Origin: an uncultured Capnocytophaga sp. | GTDB lineage: Bacteria > Bacteroidota > Bacteroidia > Flavobacteriales > Flavobacteriaceae | Assembly (NCBI GenBank): GCA_905372595.1 | Contig: CAJPPS010000051.1 | Span: forward strand, 1 to 8,510 | DNA length: 8,510 nt | Direction of reading: 5' to 3' | Shown: in pieces, positions 1 to 6,184 of the stretch | Numbering within the stretch: position 1 is the stretch's first letter | Layout: every line of letters begins with the position of its first letter | Made by a program: the position numbers and the translations under genes | The notes under the pieces: model-generated | Told to the model about the DNA's origin: nothing | Seen by the model: the letters and a program-made list of their open reading frames with translations, nothing else | Databases searched by the model: none

Positions 1-899
1 ACATACTTTATAGTCTTTTCAGAGATAGACCACCCCTTACATTCCTCATAATCCCCTGAAGATTCCTTATAAGGAGCACTTTTCTTAGTAAGTAGTAACA
101 CTTGATTGTCCTTGAGTTGCTTTCTTCTCTTTGCGCTGGTAAGAACATCAAAAAAATCGCCTTTATTGGATAACTTTCCTCCTATTTTCTTAGGGTAAAG
201 CACCACAGAGTCATTCTGGTACAACTGAAAATTATTGGTAACAATAATTTCCCTTGTATATTTTGACTTATATAAGAAATGAATGATGTAATCTTTCCCA
301 AAGGAACCATTATGATAGTACTCCTCTTTCACCAGTTTCCCATCTTTATAATAACTCCAGGTTCCTACATTCATTCCTGTATTAATATCCTCATTCTCTG
401 CAATACCTTGGCATCCTCTGGCTATCATATGCCCCTTTTCATCATAAACTATATGTAGTTCGCTACACTTTACCGTATCTATATCATAAATGATACTATC
501 TCTTCGAGTGAAATAATCAATTTTATCACTTATTTTTCCATTATCGTGATACCAATACTCCATAAAAGGCTCCACTTTCTCCGATTTTGTACTTTTCTCA
601 TAGAAAATTCTACGCTTTGTATTCCCTCGAGGAAAGAAATAAGAATGATATTCCCTACAATAGAACGTGTCCTTTCCACGAAAGAAAAGGCTGTCCTTGC
701 GCAAATAGTATTCTCTTCCATCCCTAGGGTCTCCAGGTACATCATACGGCCTTTCATCAAAATAAACGACACTATCATAGCGTGGCTCTTTTAAAGTATC
801 TTGCACAGAAGAACTCATAATCTCTCTTTGCTTGAGAGAACTGTTCTTACAAGCAACAAAACACACCAAGAGGATAACAATAGAATACCAAAGTTTCAT
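1..899 (-). CDS. Putative lipoprotein with MORN_2/YwqK-like motifs (3' end outside window)
   Basis: The frame is open from an ATG at 899 to the left edge, 299 residues without a stop, so the C-terminus is missing. The N-terminus MKLWYSIVILLVCFVAC is a short signal sequence ending in a lipobox-like FVAC, with Cys17 the likely lipidated residue; Phe at -3 is unusual but tolerable. Residues 111-130 (MEYWYHDNGK) and 178-200 (VGTWSYYKDGKLVKEEYYHNG) resemble the MORN_2 repeats of proteins labelled 'YwqK family antitoxin', which are common hypothetical lipoproteins in flavobacteria; that label is not evidence of a toxin-antitoxin role. Residues 149-162 may be a weaker third copy. An ATG eight bases upstream opens only a two-codon frame, so 899 is the start. 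The gene begins about 14 nt after the glgB stop on the same strand and is probably co-transcribed with it. The residues after Cys17 (KNSS) lack the acidic surface-export signal known from Capnocytophaga, so it may face the periplasm. Function is unknown. Confidence 0.85.
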   Translation of the reverse strand, partial: MKLWYSIVILLVCFVACKNSSLKQREIMSSSVQDTLKEPRYDSVVYFDERPYDVPGDPRDGREYYLRKDSLFFRGKDTFYCREYHSYFFPRGNTKRRIFYEKSTKSEKVEPFMEYWYHDNGKISDKIDYFTRRDSIIYDIDTVKCSELHIVYDEKGHMIARGCQGIAENEDINTGMNVGTWSYYKDGKLVKEEYYHNGSFGKDYIIHFLYKSKYTREIIVTNNFQLYQNDSVVLYPKKIGGKLSNKGDFFDVLTSAKRRKQLKDNQVLLLTKKSAPYKESSGDYEECKGWSISEKTIKY

Positions 900-913
900 T
901 TTTTCATTTTTCA

Positions 914-2884
914 CTATTCACTTCTCAATACGATTCCTATACGAGGCGGAATATACAGAGAAATCAAGTTTTTACCTCCCGTATATTGAGTAAAATGTTC
1001 CGTTCGTTCATTAATAAGCCCTTGTCCGCCAAAGTTAGGGTTGTCGGTGCAAAGCACATAGGTGTATTTGCCTGCTGTAACTTCAAACTGATAATCCGCA
1101 AAAGCCTTATCAGGGTTAAAACTAAAAACAAACAGATAGTCTCCGCGCTCGTAAGCCAAAAGCTGTCGAGCTATATCCCTGACCAAGATATGAGGCTCAT
1201 AAGCCAAGAGATTGGTCTGCTTGACAAAATGAATCATCGCCCTATCAAAAGCGTTGAGATACTTGAACTTCAAGGAACCATCATCCAGAAGACTCCACTG
1301 CCTACGGGCGTGTGCATAACTATCTCCATTCCCTACACGTGGAAAATCAATCCATTCAGGATGCCCCCATTCGTTGCCCATAAAATTCAGGTAACCTCCG
1401 CCAGAAGTGGTGATTGTTACCAAGCGAATCATCTTGTGCAGAGCCATTGCTCGGTCTATGATAAGGCTATGGTCAAAAACACTCATTCCTGTATAGATTT
1501 CCTTATCTGTCAAGCGAAAGAAAATGGTTTTGTCCCCCACTAAGGCTTGATCGTGACTCTCGGCATAGCTAATTGTTCGCTCTTCGGAGCGTTTGTTCGT
1601 TAGTTCATAGTAGATGTCCCCTACGTGCCAGAATTGGTCTGGGACTTCCTTAAGGAGCTTAATCCAATAGTCTGGAATTCCCATACTCATCTTATAATCA
1701 AACCCCATTCCTCCTTCACTTATAGGAGAAGCTACCCCTGGCATTCCACTCATCTCCTCAGCAATAGTAATTGCCTTAGGATATACCTGATGGATAAGCT
1801 CATTGGCAAGTGTAAGATACGTAATAGCCTCTACATCTTCATTACCATCATAATACATCGCATAATTTGTAAAAGCCTTTCCTAGCCCGTGATCATAATA
1901 AATCATACTAGTTACGCCATCAAAGCGAAACCCATCAAACTGATACTCCTCTAACCAATATTTACAGTTAGAAAGAAGAAAATTTAGCACTTGAGGCTTC
2001 CCATAATCAAAACAACGAGAATCCCAAGCAGGATGTCTTCCTTTTTCTCCGTGATGAAAGTATAAATAGTCCGTTCCATCAAACTCACTAAGTCCTTCCA
2101 CAGGATTATTTACTGAATGAGAATGAACAATATCCAGTATCACCCGAATACCCAAGCCGTGAGCCGTATCAATAAGTTCCTTAAGATCCTCTGGTGTTCC
2201 AAATCGGGAACTGACCGCAAAGAAATTAGCTACCTGATACCCAAAAGAACCATAATAAGGATGCTCCTGAATCGCCATCAGCTGGAGGGTATTATACCCT
2301 AAGTGTGAAATACGAGGCAACACAAATAAGCGAAACTCGACAAAGGTACTTACCTTCTGCTGTTCAGTAGCCATCCCTATATGAGCTTCATAGATAAGAG
2401 GGGCTTCATCTGTGTCTGGACGATGATGTTTCCATTGATAAGCCTGAGCTGGGCACCATACTTGGGCTGTGAAGCTTTTATTATAAGGATCTTGTACAGC
2501 TCTTGTAGTATGTGAAGGCAAGCGTTCGCCACTTCCTCCGTCCCATTCCACCAATAGCTTATAGAGAGTGTAGTGAGAAAGCTCTGTAGCTGGCAGGCGA
2601 AGTTCCCAATTTTCCTGATTTACTCGTTGAAAGGCATACCGAGCCTCCTTCTGCCAGTGATTCGCCTCAAATAACAAATAAAGAGCCGTTGCATTAGGAG
2701 CCCATTCCCTAAGAATCCACTCTTGTCCTGTAAAATGCAAGCCATAATACAAGTAAGAGTTACAATTCTCCGATAAGAAATTCTTACCTCCTCTTAAAAG
2801 CTCTGCTTTTTGTAAGTAAGAATGATACCTATCCTGAATAACTCTTTTATATGGAACTAATAGGGAATCACTATCATACAACAT
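914..2884 (-). CDS. glgB: 1,4-alpha-glucan branching enzyme, eukaryote-type (GH13_8)
   Basis: GlgB cuts alpha-1,4-glucan chains and rejoins the fragment through alpha-1,6 bonds, making glycogen branch points in the cytoplasm. The 656-residue protein is complete. It has an N-terminal CBM48-like domain (about 45-140, with LREWAPNATALYL), a GH13 barrel (about 165-530) and a C-terminal beta domain (about 555-655). The active site is intact: D251 and H254 in DIVHSH, R320 and nucleophile D322 in FRFDGVTSM, acid/base E376 in AEEMSGMPG, and H444-D445 in ESHDQALVGD. Motifs such as NFMGNEWGHPEW and the overall length fit the branch shared by eukaryotes and Bacteroidota (human GBE1 type) rather than the longer E. 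coli type. The start at 2884 is backed by a Shine-Dalgarno sequence. No glgA or glgC lies in the window. The lipoprotein gene follows about 14 nt later, with no terminator between. Confidence 0.97.
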   Translation of the reverse strand: MLYDSDSLLVPYKRVIQDRYHSYLQKAELLRGGKNFLSENCNSYLYYGLHFTGQEWILREWAPNATALYLLFEANHWQKEARYAFQRVNQENWELRLPATELSHYTLYKLLVEWDGGSGERLPSHTTRAVQDPYNKSFTAQVWCPAQAYQWKHHRPDTDEAPLIYEAHIGMATEQQKVSTFVEFRLFVLPRISHLGYNTLQLMAIQEHPYYGSFGYQVANFFAVSSRFGTPEDLKELIDTAHGLGIRVILDIVHSHSVNNPVEGLSEFDGTDYLYFHHGEKGRHPAWDSRCFDYGKPQVLNFLLSNCKYWLEEYQFDGFRFDGVTSMIYYDHGLGKAFTNYAMYYDGNEDVEAITYLTLANELIHQVYPKAITIAEEMSGMPGVASPISEGGMGFDYKMSMGIPDYWIKLLKEVPDQFWHVGDIYYELTNKRSEERTISYAESHDQALVGDKTIFFRLTDKEIYTGMSVFDHSLIIDRAMALHKMIRLVTITTSGGGYLNFMGNEWGHPEWIDFPRVGNGDSYAHARRQWSLLDDGSLKFKYLNAFDRAMIHFVKQTNLLAYEPHILVRDIARQLLAYERGDYLFVFSFNPDKAFADYQFEVTAGKYTYVLCTDNPNFGGQGLINERTEHFTQYTGGKNLISLYIPPRIGIVLRSE

Positions 2885-2890
2885 ATAACA

Positions 2891-2897
2891 TCTCCTT
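2891..2897 (-). promoter_or_regulatory. Shine-Dalgarno sequence of glgB
   Basis: Read on the minus strand, AAGGAGA lies six bases before the glgB ATG, at ideal spacing. None of the other starts visible in the window has a comparable purine box, and Bacteroidota genes generally lack one. It supports the ATG at 2884 as the start. An ATG formed by the end of the box (2891-2889) is out of frame and soon meets a stop. Confidence 0.7.
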
Positions 2898-2910
2898 AAG
2901 AATTAGGTTG

Positions 2911-2918
2911 TAAAGATA
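2911..2918 (-). promoter_or_regulatory. Possible -7 promoter element of glgB
   Basis: The minus strand reads TATCTTTA, which matches the Bacteroidota -7 consensus TAnnTTTG at all but the last base. It would give a leader of roughly 20 nt carrying the Shine-Dalgarno box. No TTG or TTTG lies at the -33 distance, so this is a weak candidate. Confidence 0.35.
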
Positions 2919-2943
2919 ATAAAAAAAATTCAGATATTCTCGT

Positions 2944-3001
2944 AATAAAACGTTATTTTTTCATAATAAAAAGCGCTTCTAAAAAAAATAATTTTTATTA
3001 T
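2944..3001. promoter_or_regulatory. Divergent intergenic region with small palindromes
   Basis: The 162 bp between the divergent glgB and deacetylase-like genes hold no gene. Inside are two CG-centred palindromes, AACGTT (2949-2954) and AAGCGCTT (2971-2978), with centres 23 bp apart. There is also a 10-bp inverted repeat (2963-2972 with 2992-3001, ATAATAAAAA against TTTTTATTAT). The CG-centred cores resemble half of what LacI-family operators look like, but the surrounding DNA is so AT-rich that chance is a fair explanation. No regulator gene is in the window. Confidence 0.25.
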
Positions 3002-3023
3002 TAACGAACTCAATCTTTTTCCG

Positions 3024-3031
3024 TACCTTTG
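3024..3031 (+). promoter_or_regulatory. Promoter (-7 element) of the deacetylase-like/murF operon
   Basis: TACCTTTG is an exact match to the Bacteroidota sigma-A -7 consensus TAnnTTTG. It lies 15 bases before the ATG at 3047. With transcription starting some 4-7 bases downstream, the leader would be only about 8-11 nt. I see no clear TTG or TTTG at the -33 position. The match overlaps a TTG codon at 3029 that could be mistaken for an upstream start. Confidence 0.65.
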
Positions 3032-3046
3032 CCCAAATATCCAGAT

Positions 3047-4321
3047 ATGTTGCTCATCTATACAGAAAAGAAAACGCCTCGCTTTATGTACATCTGCGAG
3101 CATATTTTTGTGGATATGTTGGGGCTTTCTATAGAAATCACTACCAACTTAGAAACTTTCGTGAAATCAGACGAAAGCAAGCTCTCCTATGCCAAATCGG
3201 CTATTGGAAATGAGTTTTTTATCAAAAATTTTGGGCTTCTTTATGAGAAAGGTGTGCTGCCTATAGAAATCCTTATGGAAGAATGGGAGAATGTTCCTTA
3301 TTTCTTTGCCACTAAGAAGGGCTCTATTCCTTTTGATATTCTATCGGCTAGTTTTTTTCTCCTGACGCGGTATGAAGAATATTTGTATAAAGACACTCAT
3401 CCTGATCAGCCTTTCCCTGCCACAGAAAGCCTTGCCTATAAGCATCATTTCTTGGAGATTCCTATTATAGATATCTGGGTAGCTCGTCTAAAGGAATTAT
3501 TACAGGAAAAATATCCTAACCTCTCATTCGCTCCTCGAGAGAAGAACGTAATATCTGTTATAGAAGTTCCTAAAGCATTCAAATACAAGCATAAAGGATT
3601 TTTACGAGCTTTTGGCAGAGCTCTAATCTACTTTTTCACCCTCCAATGGTCGCAACTGCGCAACCTCATCACAGTTGTTCTAGGAAAAGAAAAGGATCCT
3701 TATGATTTCTATGAAGCGCTACTTGCTTATTTTCAGGAAAAGAAGCTCCATCCAACTTTCTTTTTCCTACTGGGAGATTATAATTATTATGATCAAGGAC
3801 TCTCGTATAACAATCCAAAATATAAATATCTGATAAAGCATATTGCTGACTATGCAATTGTTTCTGTTTTGGGCTCCTATGATGCTGTATCTGAGCAAGA
3901 ACAGCTTCTACGAGAAAGGGAAAGAATGATTAATATCATCAACCGTCCTGTACGTCGCTTCAGAGCCAACAATAACCAGCTTCCTCTACCCGAGCTCTAT
4001 CGGAAACTTACGGATTCTGAATTTGAAGAAGATTATACAATGGGATACTCCTCTCACTTAGGCTTTCGTTCCGGAACTTGTTCTCCTTACAAGTTCTATG
4101 ACATTCGCCTAGAGGTGAAGCTTCCTCTTATCATCCATTCGTATGCCCTTCATTGGCAACAGATTGACAAACAGTATAGCCAAGAAACACTCTATAAAAT
4201 AGAACAAATCAAACGAGAAGTCGAGGCTGTAGGAGGTAATTTTATTTCTATCTTTTCGCCTGAATATTTATCCAAATCTCCTGACCGATTTGCCATATAC
4301 AAAACCATACAAGAAGCCTAA
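3047..4321 (+). CDS. Polysaccharide-deacetylase-like protein (DUF7033 family), active site degenerate
   Basis: The 424-residue protein looks like the Bacteroidota family with an N-terminal DUF7033 domain (MLLIYTEKKTPR at the start, PFDILSASFFLLTRYEEYL at 95-113) and a C-terminal NodB-like deacetylase barrel. Barrel landmarks are FFFLLGDY (238-245), DYTMGY (about 329-334) and GFRSGTCSP (339-347). As I recall the active members, they carry TYDID, a His in HPSY, a His in RQHFL and a His in a C-terminal WHN motif. Here these read VIEVP (about 171-175), LGSY (275-278), RRFRANN (303-309) and SIFSPEY (401-407), so the metal and catalytic residues seem lost. It may be a non-catalytic, perhaps carbohydrate-binding, protein. 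No signal peptide is visible, so it is probably cytoplasmic. I chose the ATG at 3047 over the in-frame TTG at 3029 because the latter lies inside the promoter. It is the first gene of an operon, 35 nt before murF. Confidence 0.85.
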   Translation: MLLIYTEKKTPRFMYICEHIFVDMLGLSIEITTNLETFVKSDESKLSYAKSAIGNEFFIKNFGLLYEKGVLPIEILMEEWENVPYFFATKKGSIPFDILSASFFLLTRYEEYLYKDTHPDQPFPATESLAYKHHFLEIPIIDIWVARLKELLQEKYPNLSFAPREKNVISVIEVPKAFKYKHKGFLRAFGRALIYFFTLQWSQLRNLITVVLGKEKDPYDFYEALLAYFQEKKLHPTFFFLLGDYNYYDQGLSYNNPKYKYLIKHIADYAIVSVLGSYDAVSEQEQLLRERERMINIINRPVRRFRANNNQLPLPELYRKLTDSEFEEDYTMGYSSHLGFRSGTCSPYKFYDIRLEVKLPLIIHSYALHWQQIDKQYSQETLYKIEQIKREVEAVGGNFISIFSPEYLSKSPDRFAIYKTIQEA

Positions 4322-4356
4322 GTCAATTATTAATCTCAATACTTTTCATTATAGGA

Positions 4357-5628
4357 ATGAATACACTTTATGAAAAATTCAAAGAATGCAAAGGTGTCGC
4401 CACAGATACACGTGCAGAACTAACTGATAAGTTATTCTTCTGCCTAAAAGGCGAACATTTTGACGGGAACGACTTTGCCACCACCGCTCTCGAGAAGGGA
4501 GCAAAATATGTAGTTATTGACCGCAAGGAGCTGGCACATCTCCCTCAAGCAATCCTAGTAGAAGACTGCCTTAAAGCCCTACAAGAGCTCGCTTCCTATC
4601 ACCGACGCACCTTAGCCACTCCTATCATTGCTCTTACCGGAAGCAATGGGAAGACCACCACTAAGGAATTAATCTACAATGTACTGAATCAGTCCTTTCA
4701 AGCCCTAAAAACTGAAGGGAACCTCAACAATCACATAGGCATTCCCCTTACTTTGCTTCGGCTGAATTCTGATACAGAAATAGCTATCATTGAGATGGGA
4801 GCTAGCCACCCCGGTGAGATTGCTACTCTATGTGAAATTGCAGAACCCGACTTTGGATATATTACCAACTTCGGACGTGCCCACTTGGAAGGATTTGGTT
4901 CTTATGAAGGAGTTATTAAGGCAAAAAGCGAACTGTACTATTATCTGCGAAAGAATAACAAAGAAATTTTCTTCTGTCAGGACAATACAGTTCAGGCTCA
5001 GCTCTTGAGTGATTATGCTCACACTTATTCTTTTACTCTAGAAAACAATTCTTTAGCTCACATCTCTCTTTCAGTGATAAGCTCTGTTCCTTTTGTCAAA
5101 CTTCTATGGGAAGGAAATTCTATAGGAAGCCATCTCATTGGTAAGCATAATGCCATTAATATAGCTGCAGCTCTCTGTATTGGTCGATATTTCAAACTTT
5201 CTCCAGAGGCTATTACCCGAGGAATTGAGGGCTATATCCCAACTAATAACCGCTCTCAATTGGTAGAAAAAGAAAATGGAAACCGTCTCCTAATGGATGC
5301 CTACAATGCGAATCCCAGTAGTATGCGCGTTGCCATTGAGGCTTTTAAAGAAATAGAGGCTCCCAACAAAATTCTCATTCTAGGTGATATGAAAGAATTA
5401 GGTTCCTATAGTGAGGAAGAACACCAACAACTGGTAAATGAACTTTCCTCATATCCTTGGAAAGCTGTATTTCTGGTAGGGGAGAACTTCGGTAAGGTAC
5501 AGACAAATTATTTAAAATTTCCCACAATAGAAGAGTTAAACCTATATTTGCGAAAAGAAGCCTTTAAACAAACGATTTTTCTCGTAAAGGGATCTCGTTC
5601 AATGACATTGGAGAAAATTAAAATTTAA
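4357..5628 (+). CDS. murF: UDP-N-acetylmuramoyl-tripeptide--D-alanyl-D-alanine ligase
   Basis: MurF joins D-Ala-D-Ala to UDP-MurNAc-tripeptide using ATP, the last cytoplasmic step in making the peptidoglycan peptide stem. The 423-residue protein has the three Mur-ligase domains. Domain 1 binds the UDP-sugar (about 1-85; ATDTRAELTDKLFFCLKG). The central ATPase domain has the P-loop TGSNGKTTTKE (94-104), EGNLNNHIGIPLTLL, the Glu of EMGAS (E146), NFGRAHLEGFGS (171-182) and the Lys that is normally carbamylated, probably K190 in AKSEL. The C-terminal domain (about 300-423) holds DAYNANPSSM (314-323) and LGDMKELG (342-349). GKHNAINIAAA (262-272) joins the last two. Length is close to other flavobacterial MurF proteins and a little shorter than E. 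coli's. It is the middle gene of a plus-strand operon, 10 nt before the phosphoesterase gene. No Shine-Dalgarno is evident. Confidence 0.97.
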   Translation: MNTLYEKFKECKGVATDTRAELTDKLFFCLKGEHFDGNDFATTALEKGAKYVVIDRKELAHLPQAILVEDCLKALQELASYHRRTLATPIIALTGSNGKTTTKELIYNVLNQSFQALKTEGNLNNHIGIPLTLLRLNSDTEIAIIEMGASHPGEIATLCEIAEPDFGYITNFGRAHLEGFGSYEGVIKAKSELYYYLRKNNKEIFFCQDNTVQAQLLSDYAHTYSFTLENNSLAHISLSVISSVPFVKLLWEGNSIGSHLIGKHNAINIAAALCIGRYFKLSPEAITRGIEGYIPTNNRSQLVEKENGNRLLMDAYNANPSSMRVAIEAFKEIEAPNKILILGDMKELGSYSEEEHQQLVNELSSYPWKAVFLVGENFGKVQTNYLKFPTIEELNLYLRKEAFKQTIFLVKGSRSMTLEKIKI

Positions 5629-5638
5629 GCCTTAAAAA

Positions 5639-6127
5639 TTGAAAATACTATTATTATCAGACACCCATAGCTATATGGATGATGCCATCCTACAGCATGC
5701 CCAATGGGCAGATGAGGTGTGGCATGCGGGAGACTTCGGCTCTATCACTGTAGCCGAACAATTACAGAACATAAAACCTCTTCGAGGCGTATATGGCAAT
5801 ATAGATGGCACTGAGATACGGAGCCTCTTCCCAGAAAAACAGCTTTTTGAATGTGAGGGAATGCAAGTGCTAATGACGCATATTGGTGGTTATCCTTCTC
5901 ATTATCAGAAGGGTATTCCTGAGCTTTTAGAAAGGGAAAAACCTCAACTTTTTATCTGCGGACACTCTCACATCCTCAAGGTAATTTATGATAAAAAATA
6001 TCAGCTCTTGCACCTGAATCCTGGAGCTATTGGGAAGTATGGCGCACAGAAGACACGAACAATGCTCCGATTTGAGATCCTTCAAGGAAATATTTCCCAA
6101 ATGGAAATTATAGAATACCCTTTATAG
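5639..6127 (+). CDS. YfcE/MJ0936-family metallophosphoesterase, TTG start
   Basis: This 162-residue protein is a small calcineurin-like phosphoesterase with a two-metal centre. All ligands are present: D8 and H10 (SDTHS), D32 (HAGDFGS), N54 and D56 (GNID), H81 (MTHIGGYP), and H109 and H111 (CGHSH), followed by LNPGAIG. Relatives hydrolyse phosphodiesters in vitro, but the natural substrate is generally unknown. The start must be the TTG at 5639: an in-frame TAA lies two codons upstream, and the next Met (residue 13) would delete the first metal motif. Only 10 nt separate it from the murF stop, so the two are almost certainly co-transcribed. A hairpin terminator follows at once. It is not MurF-specific as far as the sequence shows; a link to cell-wall metabolism is only suggested by position. 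Confidence 0.95.
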   Translation: MKILLLSDTHSYMDDAILQHAQWADEVWHAGDFGSITVAEQLQNIKPLRGVYGNIDGTEIRSLFPEKQLFECEGMQVLMTHIGGYPSHYQKGIPELLEREKPQLFICGHSHILKVIYDKKYQLLHLNPGAIGKYGAQKTRTMLRFEILQGNISQMEIIEYPL

Positions 6128-6168
6128 AAATAAGAGAGGCTACCCAAAAGGTAACCTCTTTTATTTTT
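6128..6168. terminator. Bidirectional rho-independent terminator
   Basis: Arms 6128-6144 and 6150-6166 pair over 17 positions with one C-A mismatch and one G-U wobble, around a five-base loop. The core is AGAGGCTACC against GGTAACCTCT. A T-run (6164-6168) follows on the plus strand and a weaker one on the minus strand. It begins right after the phosphoesterase stop and sits 17 bp from the stop of the convergent OmpA gene, so it probably ends both transcripts. Confidence 0.85.
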
Positions 6169-6184
6169 CTGTGATAAATATTTA

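Noticed and set aside
530..794. Open frames of about 82 codons on both strands near the left end
   Set aside because: Both overlap the lipoprotein frame, which has a signal peptide and family motifs; these do not.
1..899. Reading the YwqK-like motif as a toxin-antitoxin system
   Set aside because: The label comes from automatic family naming; no toxin gene is next to it and the protein looks like a secreted lipoprotein.
986..1543. A 185-codon open frame on the plus strand inside glgB
   Set aside because: It is antisense to a fully conserved part of GlgB, and its translation resembles no family I know.
4828..5022. Short open frames on both strands within murF
   Set aside because: They lie over the conserved central domain of MurF and are shadows of it.
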